DNA of 64,000 nt from positions 1 to 64,000 of the forward strand of contig CATYEN010000002.1 of NCBI GenBank assembly GCA_958405565.1. The letters are read 5' to 3'. The notes below the pieces were generated by a model. The model searched no databases. It was not told the DNA's origin and was given only the letters and a program-made list of their open reading frames with translations. This document shows, one piece after another, positions 43,020 to 52,144 of the stretch (positions are counted from its first letter, which is position 1; every line of letters begins with the position of its first letter). The translations under genes and the position numbers were made by a program. The stretch comes from an uncultured Collinsella sp. (lineage in GTDB: Bacteria; Actinomycetota; Coriobacteriia; Coriobacteriales; Coriobacteriaceae).

Positions 43020-44792
43020 TTAGAGCGCCTCCTCATCGAGCGGAGCGGCAACGGAGCCCTCGCCCGCAAGCGGCGACTTGTCGCGCCAGACGTTCTCGAA
43101 CTGCTCCTTGTCCAGCACGTGATCGCGCTTAGCGGCGACATCGGTCACCGTCACGCGGTCGGTGCAGGAGTAGCACGGGTCGAGCGAACCGACGATCAGC
43201 GCCGCATCGCCCACGGTGTTGCCGCGGAACATGTAGCGCAGGACCGGCCAGTTGCTGTACGTAGCGGCCTTGGCGCGCCAACGGTAGCACTTCTGGTTGT
43301 TGCCGAGCATGGCCCAGTGCACGTCCTCGCCGCGCGGCGCCTCGGTGGCGCCGATGGCGTACTTGTGCGGGGTGTACTCCCAATCCGTGGTGAGGATGGG
43401 GCCCGACGGGCAATTCTCGAGCATGGTCTCGATCATGTCGATCGAATCGTAGACCTCCTGGATGCGAACGGCGGTACGGCCGAAGGCATCGCAGGTGTCG
43501 GCCGTGGCGGCGTGCATCTTTTGGACGTCCGGATCGGCGTAGCCGTCGAAGGGATGATCAAAACGCACGTCGCGGGCATAGCCCGAGCCACGCATAAGCG
43601 GTCCGACCGGCGAGAAGTCGCGTGCGATCTTGCGGTCCAAGATGCCAATGCCACTCGTACGCTCAATAAAGTTGGGCGTGGAGAGCAAGACGTCGACGAG
43701 TTCCTGAACCTCGGAGCGCAGCTGGTGGATGGTCGTGAGCGTGGAAAGCTTCTGCTCGGCCAAAATGTCGCGACGCACGCCGCCGATCACGTTGAGACCG
43801 TAGGTCTTACGGTGACCGGAGAGCTTCTCGGCCAGGTCCATGGACTTCTCGCGGACGCGGAAGAACTGCTGGAAGCCGGAGTCGAAGCCCGTGTAGTGCG
43901 ATGCGAGACCAATGTTGAGCAGATGCGAGTGCAGGCGCTCGACCTCGAGCATGATAGCGCGAATGTACTGGGCGCGCGGCGGGACATGGATGCCCTGGGC
44001 GCGCTCGACGGCCTCGGCATAGGCCACCGAGTGGGCGCAGCCGCAGATGCCGCAGATGCGGTCGGCGAGGAACGTCACGGCGTCATAGTTCAGGCGCGTC
44101 TCGGCGACCTTCTCCATGCCGCGGTGCACGTAGAACAGACGGTAGTCGGCGTCCACGATCGTCTCGCCCTCAACAAACAGGCGGAAGTGGCCGGGCTCGT
44201 CGGAGGTAATGTGCAGCGGGCCCATGGGGACGAGCGTCGTCTCCTTGTCCTTGGTGTCGGCCAAGAACTCGTAGTTTTCCATGTCGCTCGCGGGAGCGGG
44301 ACGGAAGCGGTAGTCCATGGAGTCCTTGCGCAGCGGGTACAGGCCGCTGGGCCAGTCATCGGGCAGCACCAGGCGACGACGATCGGGCAGACCCTCGGGG
44401 ATCAGGCCGAACATATCGCGCAGCTCGCGCTCACCCCACACGCAGGCAGGGACGAACGGCGTCACGGACGGGAACGTCATCTTGGCGGGATCGACCTCGG
44501 TGCGCACGGTCACCCAGCCGGGGTCCTCCCCCTCCATGGAGATGACGTAGTACACGGCGTAACGGCCGCACAGACTGCGCTCATCGTTGCCGATGATCAC
44601 GGGAATCCAACCGTAGCGCTCGTAATACAGGTAGTGGACGGCCTCGGGCAGCTTGTCCTGCTTGACGGTAATCGTCAGCTGGTCCTCGCACTGCCACTCG
44701 ACCTTCTCGATGCAGCCCGGAACGGCGCGGCGCAGGGCCTCGACATGGCTCTCGCAGCGACGGGCATACACCTTGTTCTCAGTTTCAATCAT
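43020..44792 (-). CDS. hyfG: Group 4 [NiFe]-hydrogenase large subunit (HycE/HyfG), fused NuoC-NuoD type
   Basis: The 590-residue protein fuses a NuoC-like N-terminal domain (residues about 1-170, with ERELRDMFGLIPEGLPDRRRLVLPDDW) to the catalytic NuoD-like domain. Nickel-site motifs are RICGICGCAHS and DPCYSCTDR. A 45-residue tail after DPCYSC would be cut by HycI after the arginine, as in E. coli HycE. It catalyses 2H+ + 2e- to H2 on the cytoplasmic side of the membrane arm. Confidence 0.96.
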   Translation of the reverse strand: MIETENKVYARRCESHVEALRRAVPGCIEKVEWQCEDQLTITVKQDKLPEAVHYLYYERYGWIPVIIGNDERSLCGRYAVYYVISMEGEDPGWVTVRTEVDPAKMTFPSVTPFVPACVWGERELRDMFGLIPEGLPDRRRLVLPDDWPSGLYPLRKDSMDYRFRPAPASDMENYEFLADTKDKETTLVPMGPLHITSDEPGHFRLFVEGETIVDADYRLFYVHRGMEKVAETRLNYDAVTFLADRICGICGCAHSVAYAEAVERAQGIHVPPRAQYIRAIMLEVERLHSHLLNIGLASHYTGFDSGFQQFFRVREKSMDLAEKLSGHRKTYGLNVIGGVRRDILAEQKLSTLTTIHQLRSEVQELVDVLLSTPNFIERTSGIGILDRKIARDFSPVGPLMRGSGYARDVRFDHPFDGYADPDVQKMHAATADTCDAFGRTAVRIQEVYDSIDMIETMLENCPSGPILTTDWEYTPHKYAIGATEAPRGEDVHWAMLGNNQKCYRWRAKAATYSNWPVLRYMFRGNTVGDAALIVGSLDPCYSCTDRVTVTDVAAKRDHVLDKEQFENVWRDKSPLAGEGSVAAPLDEEAL

Positions 44793-44795
44793 TCG

Positions 44796-46355
44796 TTACT
44801 CCACCTCGCTCTGAGCGGTCTCGGTACCGAACACAGCGCGGTACATCGGCGTCGCGTGAAGTTCCTCGGTGCTCTGCTCGAGCACGATGCCGGTCGCGGT
44901 CTCCACACCGTGCACGAGAGGCAGCGGGGTGGCGATGCCAAACCACAAGATCATGACAGCCAGGATGATTTCGGGGATCAGCATGAGCGCCGGGGCCTCG
45001 TGCTTACCCATGCCCTCGGGAGCATGACCGAACACCGACTTAAGCGCGATGCGGGTGAGCGCAGAGATGGCCACGGTAAGACCGAGGGCGACCACGACGA
45101 CCAGCCACATGGGACCGGCGGTAACACCGGCGACAAAAGTCAGGAACTCGGAAATAAACATGCCAAAGGGCGGGAAGGCGGCAAGACCGAGCAGCGCCAG
45201 GATGGCGAGCGCGGCGGTTGCGGGTGCAACCTCGACGACGCCCTGGATCTTGGCCAGGCTACGCGTGCCAAAGGCGTGCTGGATGTTGCCGGACACGCAG
45301 AAGGCAAGCGTCTTGGTAAAGCCGTGGAACACGCAATGCAGCAGGGCCGCAGCGATACCCAGCGGGCCACCGATACCCAGGCACAGGGCGATAACGCCCA
45401 CGTTCTCCACAGACGAGTACGCAAAGCGGCGCTTGAGGTCGTCCTGGCGGAACATCGAAAGTGCCGCCACCAAAATGGACAGCGTGCCGACGATCAACAG
45501 CAAAAGCTGCGGATACTCGGCGCCCACGGCCTGGATGGTAAAGCCATAGAAGCGCATGATCACAAGCATGGCGCACTTGAGCAGCACGCCCGAGAGCAGG
45601 GCCGAAACGGGGCTCGGGGCCTGGGAGTGGGCATCGGGCAGCCAAGTGTGCATGGGGAACAGGCCGGCCTTGGTGCCAAAGCCGATCACGACAAACGCAA
45701 AGGCGAGGCGCATGAGCGTCGGGTCGAACTGGTCGGCATACGGAAGCACGCACGACAGGAATGCGGCCTCGTGGGCGTTGGGAATCACGTCGGCGGCGTT
45801 GGCATAGATCAGCAGCGTGCCAAAGAGGCCAAAGGCCACGCCGGCGGTGCAGACCATGGCGTACTTCCAAGAGGCCTCGAGGGCGGTCTTGTTCTTGTAG
45901 ATACCGACGAGAAACACGGTGGAAAGCGTGGTTGCCTCCACGGCGGCCCACGTGAGGATCATGTTGTTGGACAGGCACGCGAGCAGCATGGTGAACACAA
46001 ACAGGCTAAACAGCGCAAAATACTGCTTGGCGCGCTCGGCGGGCATGGCACCCTCCTCGATGTCGGCCTTGACGTAGGGCAGCGAGAACAGCCCCGTGAG
46101 AAAACCGATAAAGCCGATGAGCAGCACAAAGATGGAGCCCAGCGAATCGAGGTGGAACCACAGGCCAAGGGCGTTGGCGGTGTTGCCGCTCACAAGGACG
46201 TCGCCGGCGGTCATAAGCGACAGCACCAGGACGGCTGCGACGGAGACCAGGTTGAGACCGGCAAACACGTTATAGGACGTGTTCTTGGGCAAAAACGCCA
46301 TGACCAGCGAGAACACCAAAGGAGTCGCGAGCAGGGCGAGAATCAACGTTTCCAT
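44796..46355 (-). CDS. hyfF: Hydrogenase membrane subunit, antiporter-like (HyfF)
   Basis: This 519-residue polytopic protein of the NuoL/M/N (Mrp antiporter) family has about 14 membrane segments. The conserved core is FPMHTWLPDAHSQAPSPVSALLSG with lysine and histidine residues of the channel, followed by FSVENVG-like SSVENVGVIALCLGIG. It is one of three such subunits here, as in the Hyf (FHL-2) complex, and may pump protons or sodium. Three bases separate its stop from hyfG. Confidence 0.92.
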   Translation of the reverse strand: METLILALLATPLVFSLVMAFLPKNTSYNVFAGLNLVSVAAVLVLSLMTAGDVLVSGNTANALGLWFHLDSLGSIFVLLIGFIGFLTGLFSLPYVKADIEEGAMPAERAKQYFALFSLFVFTMLLACLSNNMILTWAAVEATTLSTVFLVGIYKNKTALEASWKYAMVCTAGVAFGLFGTLLIYANAADVIPNAHEAAFLSCVLPYADQFDPTLMRLAFAFVVIGFGTKAGLFPMHTWLPDAHSQAPSPVSALLSGVLLKCAMLVIMRFYGFTIQAVGAEYPQLLLLIVGTLSILVAALSMFRQDDLKRRFAYSSVENVGVIALCLGIGGPLGIAAALLHCVFHGFTKTLAFCVSGNIQHAFGTRSLAKIQGVVEVAPATAALAILALLGLAAFPPFGMFISEFLTFVAGVTAGPMWLVVVVALGLTVAISALTRIALKSVFGHAPEGMGKHEAPALMLIPEIILAVMILWFGIATPLPLVHGVETATGIVLEQSTEELHATPMYRAVFGTETAQSEVE

Positions 46356-46358
46356 GGA

Positions 46359-47012
46359 CTACCCCCTCAGCTCGGACAGGTCGCGCGCATCGAGCGAGTG
46401 GGAGTCGTCCCAAATGCGACGCACGACGATGGACATGATGATGACGGCAAAGATGGCGTCGGTGGCGATGCCAATCTCGATGATCTCGGGAGCGGTGGGG
46501 GCCAAAAGCGCGAGCGTCACATGGCTGCCGTTTTCCATAAGGCAGTATCCAAAGATCTGCTTCATGATGTTGCGCTGCGAGATGATGCAGGTGAGGCCCA
46601 CAAAGAAGTGAGCGAAGCTAATAGCGAGCGCAGGCGTTGCGACCTCGGCCGTAGGCAGGCTGATCTGCGTCACGACGGCAAAGCAGATGGCAACCTCGAC
46701 GGCGATGATGCAGATGGCCCATGCAGGCTTAATGCCGGCAGCCAGCGAAGCGTCGCTCGGCTCGCCCATCTTCTTGTACGCGCGGTTGAGAATGTACGGA
46801 ACCAGGACGACCTTGGTGATAAAGGCAGAGCCGGCCCACATAAGGAGCTCCTGCGCACCGGTGGTGACACCGAGCGTGGCGAGCAGCCCCACGAGCACCA
46901 GCGACTGAACCGCATACCAGCGGATGGAGTGCTTGATGTTCTTGGAGATGACCACCATGGTGGACGTGACGATCAGAAGGCCGCCAAGGATGTTGACGAT
47001 CGAATAACCCAT
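46359..47012 (-). CDS. hyfE: Hydrogenase membrane subunit HyfE
   Basis: The 217-residue protein has about seven membrane segments. The end (CLMENGSHVTLALLAPTAPE) contains the conserved ENG motif of HyfE/MrpC-NuoK-like subunits. Length matches E. coli HyfE (216 aa). It forms part of the membrane arm between HyfD and HyfF. The ATG has GGAGG nine bases upstream. Confidence 0.9.
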   Translation of the reverse strand: MGYSIVNILGGLLIVTSTMVVISKNIKHSIRWYAVQSLVLVGLLATLGVTTGAQELLMWAGSAFITKVVLVPYILNRAYKKMGEPSDASLAAGIKPAWAICIIAVEVAICFAVVTQISLPTAEVATPALAISFAHFFVGLTCIISQRNIMKQIFGYCLMENGSHVTLALLAPTAPEIIEIGIATDAIFAVIIMSIVVRRIWDDSHSLDARDLSELRG

Positions 47013-47025
47013 GTCGTTCTACCTC

Positions 47026-48483
47026 CTAACCGATCCAGCTGGCCGAAAGCGGGCCGCTGACGATGACCATGATGATGAGCACGATGAACACGAATGCCAT
47101 CGCACGGGGAAGCGGTGCTCCCGCGGCGACCTCTTCGCTCGGCTCACCGGGCAGGCAATAGCCCATCCACTTAAGGAACCAGGCAAAGGTGGCGACGGTC
47201 TCTGCAACCATGATGCACACGAGCACCAGGATCGCGACGTTGCCGGCACCGACGGAGAAGCCGCCGGCGATAATCTGGAACTTCGAGAAGAACGTGTTCA
47301 TGGGCGGCACGCCGGCAATGGCGAGCGCCGCCACACCAAAGCCCACACCCGAGATCGGGTACTTCTTTACGATGCCGCGCAGCTTGGGCAGCATACGCGT
47401 ACCGAGCGTAAAGGAGAACGAGCCGGCGATCAGGAAGAACAGGGTCTTGGCAAACGCGTGGTTAAAGATATGGCACACGGCGCCGTCAAAGGCGAGCTGG
47501 CTGCCAAAGACCGAAAGGCCCAGGCCAAAGAACACGTAGGAGAGCTGGGCGATCGTGGAGAACGCCAGCAGGCGCTTCATGTCCTTTTGCGGCAGGTACA
47601 TCAAGAAGCCAAAGAGCATGGTGACCATGGCGTCGATGACGGCGACCCAGCCCACAATCTCGGGCACGTCGCCGGCAGAGACGAGGGCGCGGGCGAACAC
47701 GCACACGCCGACCTTAACCATCGAGGCGCCGTGCAGGTAGGCCGAGACAGGCGTGGGGGCCTCCATGGCCGAAGGCAGCCACATGTACATAGGCACCTGC
47801 GCGGACTTTGCCCAGGCCGCAAACAGCACGAGCAAAAGGACGATGGCCTTAAGGTTAGAGTCCAGGCCGGCAATCGCGGAGATGGCGAAGGTACCGGTAT
47901 GGGCAAACACGATAGCGGCACCCAGGTACAGGCCAAGCGCGCCGATATGCGTGATAATGAGGGCCTTCATGCCGGCCTTCTTGGCCGTGGGGGTCATGTA
48001 GTAGCTGATGAGGCCCCAAGAGCACGCGCCCGTGATCTCAAAGAACACGAGCTGGCCCAGAAGGGTCGAGCTGTACACAAGACCGGCCATGGCACCGATA
48101 AAGGTCGCGAGGTACGCATAGAAGCGACGACGCGGCGCATCGGGGTGCTCACGGTTGTTCTCGCTCATATAGGGAATCGAGTAGATCACGACAAGCAGGC
48201 CGATGCCCACAAAGGCGGGCGCGAGCAGCGTGCTCATACGGTCAAACGTAAATCCCATGACGAGGGTCTGCCCAAACGAGATCAGAGGGACCTGCGTATC
48301 GGGCATGCCGGCACCGGCGAAGTTCGCGGCGAGGGCGATGGTGCAGACCGTCGAGACGGCAGCACCCAAGACGCTGAACCACTTGGCGTACGAACGGGGG
48401 AACAGGGCGACAAGCACCGAGGCCACCATCGGGGCCGCGATAGCGACCAAGCCGAGAAGGGACAGGCTGACTGCAAATGACAT
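47026..48483 (-). CDS. hyfD: Hydrogenase membrane subunit, antiporter-like (HyfD)
   Basis: The 485-residue NuoL/M/N-family protein has about 14 membrane segments. The signature is VPMYMWLPSAMEAPTPVSAYLHGASMVKVG, with the conserved lysine, and later FSTIAQLSYVFFGLGL and HIFNHAFAKTLFFL. Presence of HyfD and HyfF as well as HyfB separates this complex from the smaller Hyc (FHL-1) type. It is likely ion-translocating. Confidence 0.93.
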   Translation of the reverse strand: MSFAVSLSLLGLVAIAAPMVASVLVALFPRSYAKWFSVLGAAVSTVCTIALAANFAGAGMPDTQVPLISFGQTLVMGFTFDRMSTLLAPAFVGIGLLVVIYSIPYMSENNREHPDAPRRRFYAYLATFIGAMAGLVYSSTLLGQLVFFEITGACSWGLISYYMTPTAKKAGMKALIITHIGALGLYLGAAIVFAHTGTFAISAIAGLDSNLKAIVLLLVLFAAWAKSAQVPMYMWLPSAMEAPTPVSAYLHGASMVKVGVCVFARALVSAGDVPEIVGWVAVIDAMVTMLFGFLMYLPQKDMKRLLAFSTIAQLSYVFFGLGLSVFGSQLAFDGAVCHIFNHAFAKTLFFLIAGSFSFTLGTRMLPKLRGIVKKYPISGVGFGVAALAIAGVPPMNTFFSKFQIIAGGFSVGAGNVAILVLVCIMVAETVATFAWFLKWMGYCLPGEPSEEVAAGAPLPRAMAFVFIVLIIMVIVSGPLSASWIG

Positions 48484-48498
48484 TGTTTCTCCCTTCTC

Positions 48499-49425
48499 CT
48501 ACACGCCGACGATGACGAAGACAAACGCCAGAACGGCGATGCCCACGACGGCCCAGGTCTGGTTGCCAAGCACCTTAAAGCGCGAGCGCGAGCAGGAGTT
48601 CTCGATCACGCCGCAGATCACAAAGTCGATCAGGCACTTCACGAGGAACACGACGGCTCCCAGAACAGCCGCGGCGCCGATGGCAGCAGGCTCGCCCCAG
48701 GGGACGAAGATCGCGCAGAACCAGGCGACGACAAGGACCTGCTTCATGCTCATGGCGAGCTTGGCCATGGCAAGCGACGGACCGGAAAGCTCGGCAAGCG
48801 GGCCCTCCTGAAGCTCCTGCTCGGCCTCGGCCTGGTCAAACGGCAGCTTGCCCAGCTCCATATAGCAGGCAACGGCAAAAGCGATGCCGGCAAGGATCAC
48901 GGCGACCGGCGCATCGACGGCACCCGTCATGATGTGCTGGCCCATGGTGGCGATGTCGGTAGAGCCGCATACAAGGGCTGCGGCGAACAGCGCCAGCAGC
49001 ATGGACGGCTCGATGAGCACGCTCATGAGCAGCTCGCGGACACCACCGATACCGGCGTAGGCATTGGAGGAATCGACGCCGCAGAGGGCGAAGAAGAAGC
49101 GGGCGAGCGCCAGGCTGTACATGATGGTGATGGCGTCACCAAAGACCGGAATGGGGCTTTGTGCCGTAAAGAGCGGCAGGCCCATGGCGAGCATAAAGGC
49201 GACGGCAAAGAACAGCGGCGGCATGATGCGAAGCGCGAAGCTCGCATCTTCGCTTTGGGACTCGGGGCGCGCAAAGAGCTTTGCGATGTCGCGGTAGTCC
49301 TGCATGATGCTCGGTCCGCGACGGTTGTGCATCTTGGCGCGGATCACGCGGCCGAGGCCGGAGAAGAACGGCGCAACGGCCATGACGACCACGCCCTGCA
49401 GAACGGCAAGTACGATGTTGTTCAT
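48499..49425 (-). CDS. hyfC: Hydrogenase membrane anchor subunit (HycD/HyfC)
   Basis: The 308-residue NuoH homologue has about eight membrane segments. RRGPSIMQDYRDIAKLFARPE near residue 34 and ELGKLPFDQAEAEQELQEGPLAE (about residue 190) are the conserved cytoplasmic loops that dock the hydrogenase module and link electron transfer to ion movement. Confidence 0.94.
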   Translation of the reverse strand: MNNIVLAVLQGVVVMAVAPFFSGLGRVIRAKMHNRRGPSIMQDYRDIAKLFARPESQSEDASFALRIMPPLFFAVAFMLAMGLPLFTAQSPIPVFGDAITIMYSLALARFFFALCGVDSSNAYAGIGGVRELLMSVLIEPSMLLALFAAALVCGSTDIATMGQHIMTGAVDAPVAVILAGIAFAVACYMELGKLPFDQAEAEQELQEGPLAELSGPSLAMAKLAMSMKQVLVVAWFCAIFVPWGEPAAIGAAAVLGAVVFLVKCLIDFVICGVIENSCSRSRFKVLGNQTWAVVGIAVLAFVFVIVGV

Positions 49426-49437
49426 GCTCTCCCCTCC

Positions 49438-51456
49438 CTAACCCATTTTGACGGCGAGCACGAGGAACACCACGAGCGCCGCGACGATGTAGCAGATATA
49501 GATGCTGTAGTTGCCGCCCTCGAGCTTGGTCGCGAGGTCGGCGAGCTTCTCGACACCCTTATGCGGGGCATCGACGAGAACCTTGTCGGGTACGGGCTCC
49601 ACGGCCTCGGCCACGCCGGTGAGCTTCTGGAAGAAGTGGGCGATGGACCAGCAGATGGCCGTGCAGCGGTCGCGCAGCGTGTAGAGGGGCTGCATAAACC
49701 AAGAGACCTCGGAAGCGAAGGTCGTGGCGACGACGGGCATATGCTCGTTGGGAGCATAGCCGCATGCCCACGGCTGGGACTTCTGCACCTTGCCGACCGT
49801 CTTGAGCTTGCGGAAACCGCAGGCAAGGCCGACGAGCACCACGAGCGCAATGGCGATCGCGGGCGTGGAGGTGGCAGCGCCGGAGTACTGGTTCATGAGC
49901 TCCATACCCTCGGCGGCAAACACGCCACCGTACGGATGCAGCACGGACGCGGCGACATCGACCAGCACGGGCGCGATCACGGGAGCGCCAATGCCCAGCA
50001 CGACGCAGATGGCCGCGAGCAGACCCTGCGCAAACACCATGGGGGCGGGAACCTCCTTGGCATTGGCCGCGGCCTCGGAGCGAGGTGCGGAGGCAAAGGA
50101 GACGCCGTAGGCCTTGACGAAGCACGTGACAGCCAGCGCGCCGGTAATGGCGAGCGCGACGGCAGCGAACACGGCCACGATCATGACGGCCTTGTCGCCC
50201 TGCATGGCGGCGTTAAACAGCGACTGATAGGTAAACCACTCGGACACAAATCCGTTGAAGGGCGGGATGGCCGAGATGGCAAGCGCGCCAACGAGGAAGC
50301 AGATGGCCGTTGCCGGCATACGACGGAACAGGCCGCCCATCTTCTCCATATTGCGCGTACCCGTGGAGTACAGCAGCGCACCGGCGCCCAAGAACAGCTC
50401 GCCCTTAAACATCGCGTGGTTAAACGTGTGGTAGAGGGCGGCCATCAGGGCCAGGACGGCGACACCGACCGAGTCGAGCGCCATGGCGGCCATGGAGGCG
50501 CCCACGCCGAGCAGGATGATGCCGATGTTCTCGACGGAGTGGTAGGCCAGCAGGCGCTTGATGTCATGCTCCTGCAGGGCGAAGGCCACGCCGAGGACCG
50601 ACGAGATCGCGCCGAAGACCATGACCATGAGGCCCCACCAGACCTGAACGCCCGAGGCGGAGAGCAGGTCGAGACCCACCTTGAGAATGCCGAAGATACC
50701 GATCTTGATCATGCCACCGGACATGAGGGCACTCACGTTGGACGGCGCCTCGGGATGTGCCTTGGGCAGCCAGCCGTGCAGCGGGATGATACCGGCCTTG
50801 GCGCCAAAGCCAAAGAAGGCGAGCACGAAGCACACGGATGCGACCGCGGGGCTAAACTGCGTGGCGCGGAAATCGGCAAACGCGAACGAGCCGCCGGCGA
50901 AGTTGGTCATGGTGAGGAAGCTCGCCATGATGAGCACAAAGCCCACGTGCGCGATCACAAAGTAGAGCCAACCGCCGTGGATGGAGTTCTCGTTCTCCTC
51001 GATCACGACGAGGAAGTACGAAGTCAGCGACATGAGCTCAAAGGCGACCAGGAACCAAAACACGTTGTCGGCGGTGATGACGAGCATCATCGAGGCGACG
51101 AACGTGTTAAAGAAGAAGCCAGCGCGGCCCTTCTTGCCCGGATACTCATCAAAGTAGTTGAGACCGTAGATCGAACCGGCAAACGCGAGCACCGAGATGA
51201 GCGCCACGAACAGGCCGGACAGCTGATTGAGCAGCAGCTGGAAATGGGCAAATGGGAAGAACACGATGGTGTCGACCGACGTGACATCGCCCAGCACGGC
51301 CTGGATACCGGCCACAAACGAAAGCACCGCGGCGACGGCGCCGATAAGGCAGCCAGCGGTCTTGGCGGCGTTATCGGCCTTGATCAGCAGAACCGAGGCG
51401 AGCGCACCGATGCACGAGACGGCAAGCGATGCGATAAACAGCGTCATGCTATCCAT
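49438..51456 (-). CDS. hyfB: Hydrogenase membrane subunit, antiporter-like (HycC/HyfB)
   Basis: The 672-residue NuoL-like protein has about 16 membrane segments. It contains IPLHGWLPKAHPEAPSNVSALMSG, YHSVENIGIILLGVG and TFNHAMFKGELFLGAG, and a long C-terminal extension with cysteine in SQPWACGYAPNEHM. It is the first membrane subunit of the Hyf complex. The start overlaps the hyfA stop by eight bases, so translation is coupled. Confidence 0.94.
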   Translation of the reverse strand: MDSMTLFIASLAVSCIGALASVLLIKADNAAKTAGCLIGAVAAVLSFVAGIQAVLGDVTSVDTIVFFPFAHFQLLLNQLSGLFVALISVLAFAGSIYGLNYFDEYPGKKGRAGFFFNTFVASMMLVITADNVFWFLVAFELMSLTSYFLVVIEENENSIHGGWLYFVIAHVGFVLIMASFLTMTNFAGGSFAFADFRATQFSPAVASVCFVLAFFGFGAKAGIIPLHGWLPKAHPEAPSNVSALMSGGMIKIGIFGILKVGLDLLSASGVQVWWGLMVMVFGAISSVLGVAFALQEHDIKRLLAYHSVENIGIILLGVGASMAAMALDSVGVAVLALMAALYHTFNHAMFKGELFLGAGALLYSTGTRNMEKMGGLFRRMPATAICFLVGALAISAIPPFNGFVSEWFTYQSLFNAAMQGDKAVMIVAVFAAVALAITGALAVTCFVKAYGVSFASAPRSEAAANAKEVPAPMVFAQGLLAAICVVLGIGAPVIAPVLVDVAASVLHPYGGVFAAEGMELMNQYSGAATSTPAIAIALVVLVGLACGFRKLKTVGKVQKSQPWACGYAPNEHMPVVATTFASEVSWFMQPLYTLRDRCTAICWSIAHFFQKLTGVAEAVEPVPDKVLVDAPHKGVEKLADLATKLEGGNYSIYICYIVAALVVFLVLAVKMG

Positions 51457-52066
51457 TGTTTACGCTCCCTTCTGCTTTCTCGGACAGGCCCTGGGCCACA
51501 GCGGTAACGTCGACAGCCGGACCGTTTTCGATCGAGCGCAGGCGCTTGGCCTCGTCGAGCTCGCGATCGGCCGCGCCGCCCATGACGGTCAGTGCCTTGG
51601 TGGGGCACGCCGCCACACAATGCGGGCCGTCCGGATCGAAGGCGCATAGGTCGCACTTGACAGCGCAGGTGTACTGGCCGGGAGCCCACGTAAGCAGGCT
51701 GCTCAGGGACTTAGGATACGAAGGCGTCGGGTCGCACATGCCTGCGACACCGGCGATAGACGTGCCATCGGGATGGATGGCTCCGAAGGGGCACGCGATG
51801 GCGCACAGCCTGCACCCGATGCACTCCTGCTCCTTGACGTGGATGCGGTCGCCATCGTGCTCGATGGCATTCACCGGGCAGACCTCGGCGCAGGGGGCAC
51901 CCTCGCAATGGTGGCAGGCAAGGGCGGCCGAAATACCGCCGGTCTTCACAAGCGCCAGGCGCGGCGTATCCTGAAGACCCTGCATCCGGTGGGCGTCGGC
52001 ACAGGCAGACTGGCATGTTCCGCAGCCGATGCACCTCTCCGGGTTGATGTCGATGAAGCGGTTCAT
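51449..52066 (-). CDS. hyfA: Four-cluster ferredoxin, HyfA/HycB type
   Basis: The 205-residue soluble protein has four [4Fe-4S] motifs: CIGCGTCQSACADAH, CHHCEGAPCAEVCP, CIGCRLCAIACP and CDLCAFDPDGPHCVAACP. It carries electrons from formate dehydrogenase to the hydrogenase. Start: the ATG at 52066 has GGAAG seven bases upstream; a GTG two codons earlier is in frame but lies inside that site. It follows fdhF after a hairpin (52089-52123) and overlaps hyfB. Confidence 0.92.
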   Translation of the reverse strand: MNRFIDINPERCIGCGTCQSACADAHRMQGLQDTPRLALVKTGGISAALACHHCEGAPCAEVCPVNAIEHDGDRIHVKEQECIGCRLCAIACPFGAIHPDGTSIAGVAGMCDPTPSYPKSLSSLLTWAPGQYTCAVKCDLCAFDPDGPHCVAACPTKALTVMGGAADRELDEAKRLRSIENGPAVDVTAVAQGLSEKAEGSVNNG

Positions 52067-52088
52067 CCCCACTTCCTTTCAAAATAAC

Positions 52089-52123
52089 GGGCCGGGCTCC
52101 CGAACGTACGGGACGCCCGGCCC
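52089..52123 (-). terminator. Attenuator-like hairpin between fdhF and hyfA
   Basis: GGGCCGGGC/GCCCGGCCC stem with a 17-base loop; the minus-strand tail is GTTATTTTG and then the hyfA ribosome site. Likely a partial terminator setting fdhF above hyf expression. Confidence 0.6.
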
Positions 52124-52144
52124 AAAAAGCCAACGAGAACGGGA

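Noticed and set aside
42819..47060. Long plus-strand open frame of 1,413 codons opposite the hydrogenase genes
   Set aside because: Antisense shadow of high-G+C genes; composition is His/Gly/Val-rich and it crosses several confirmed genes.
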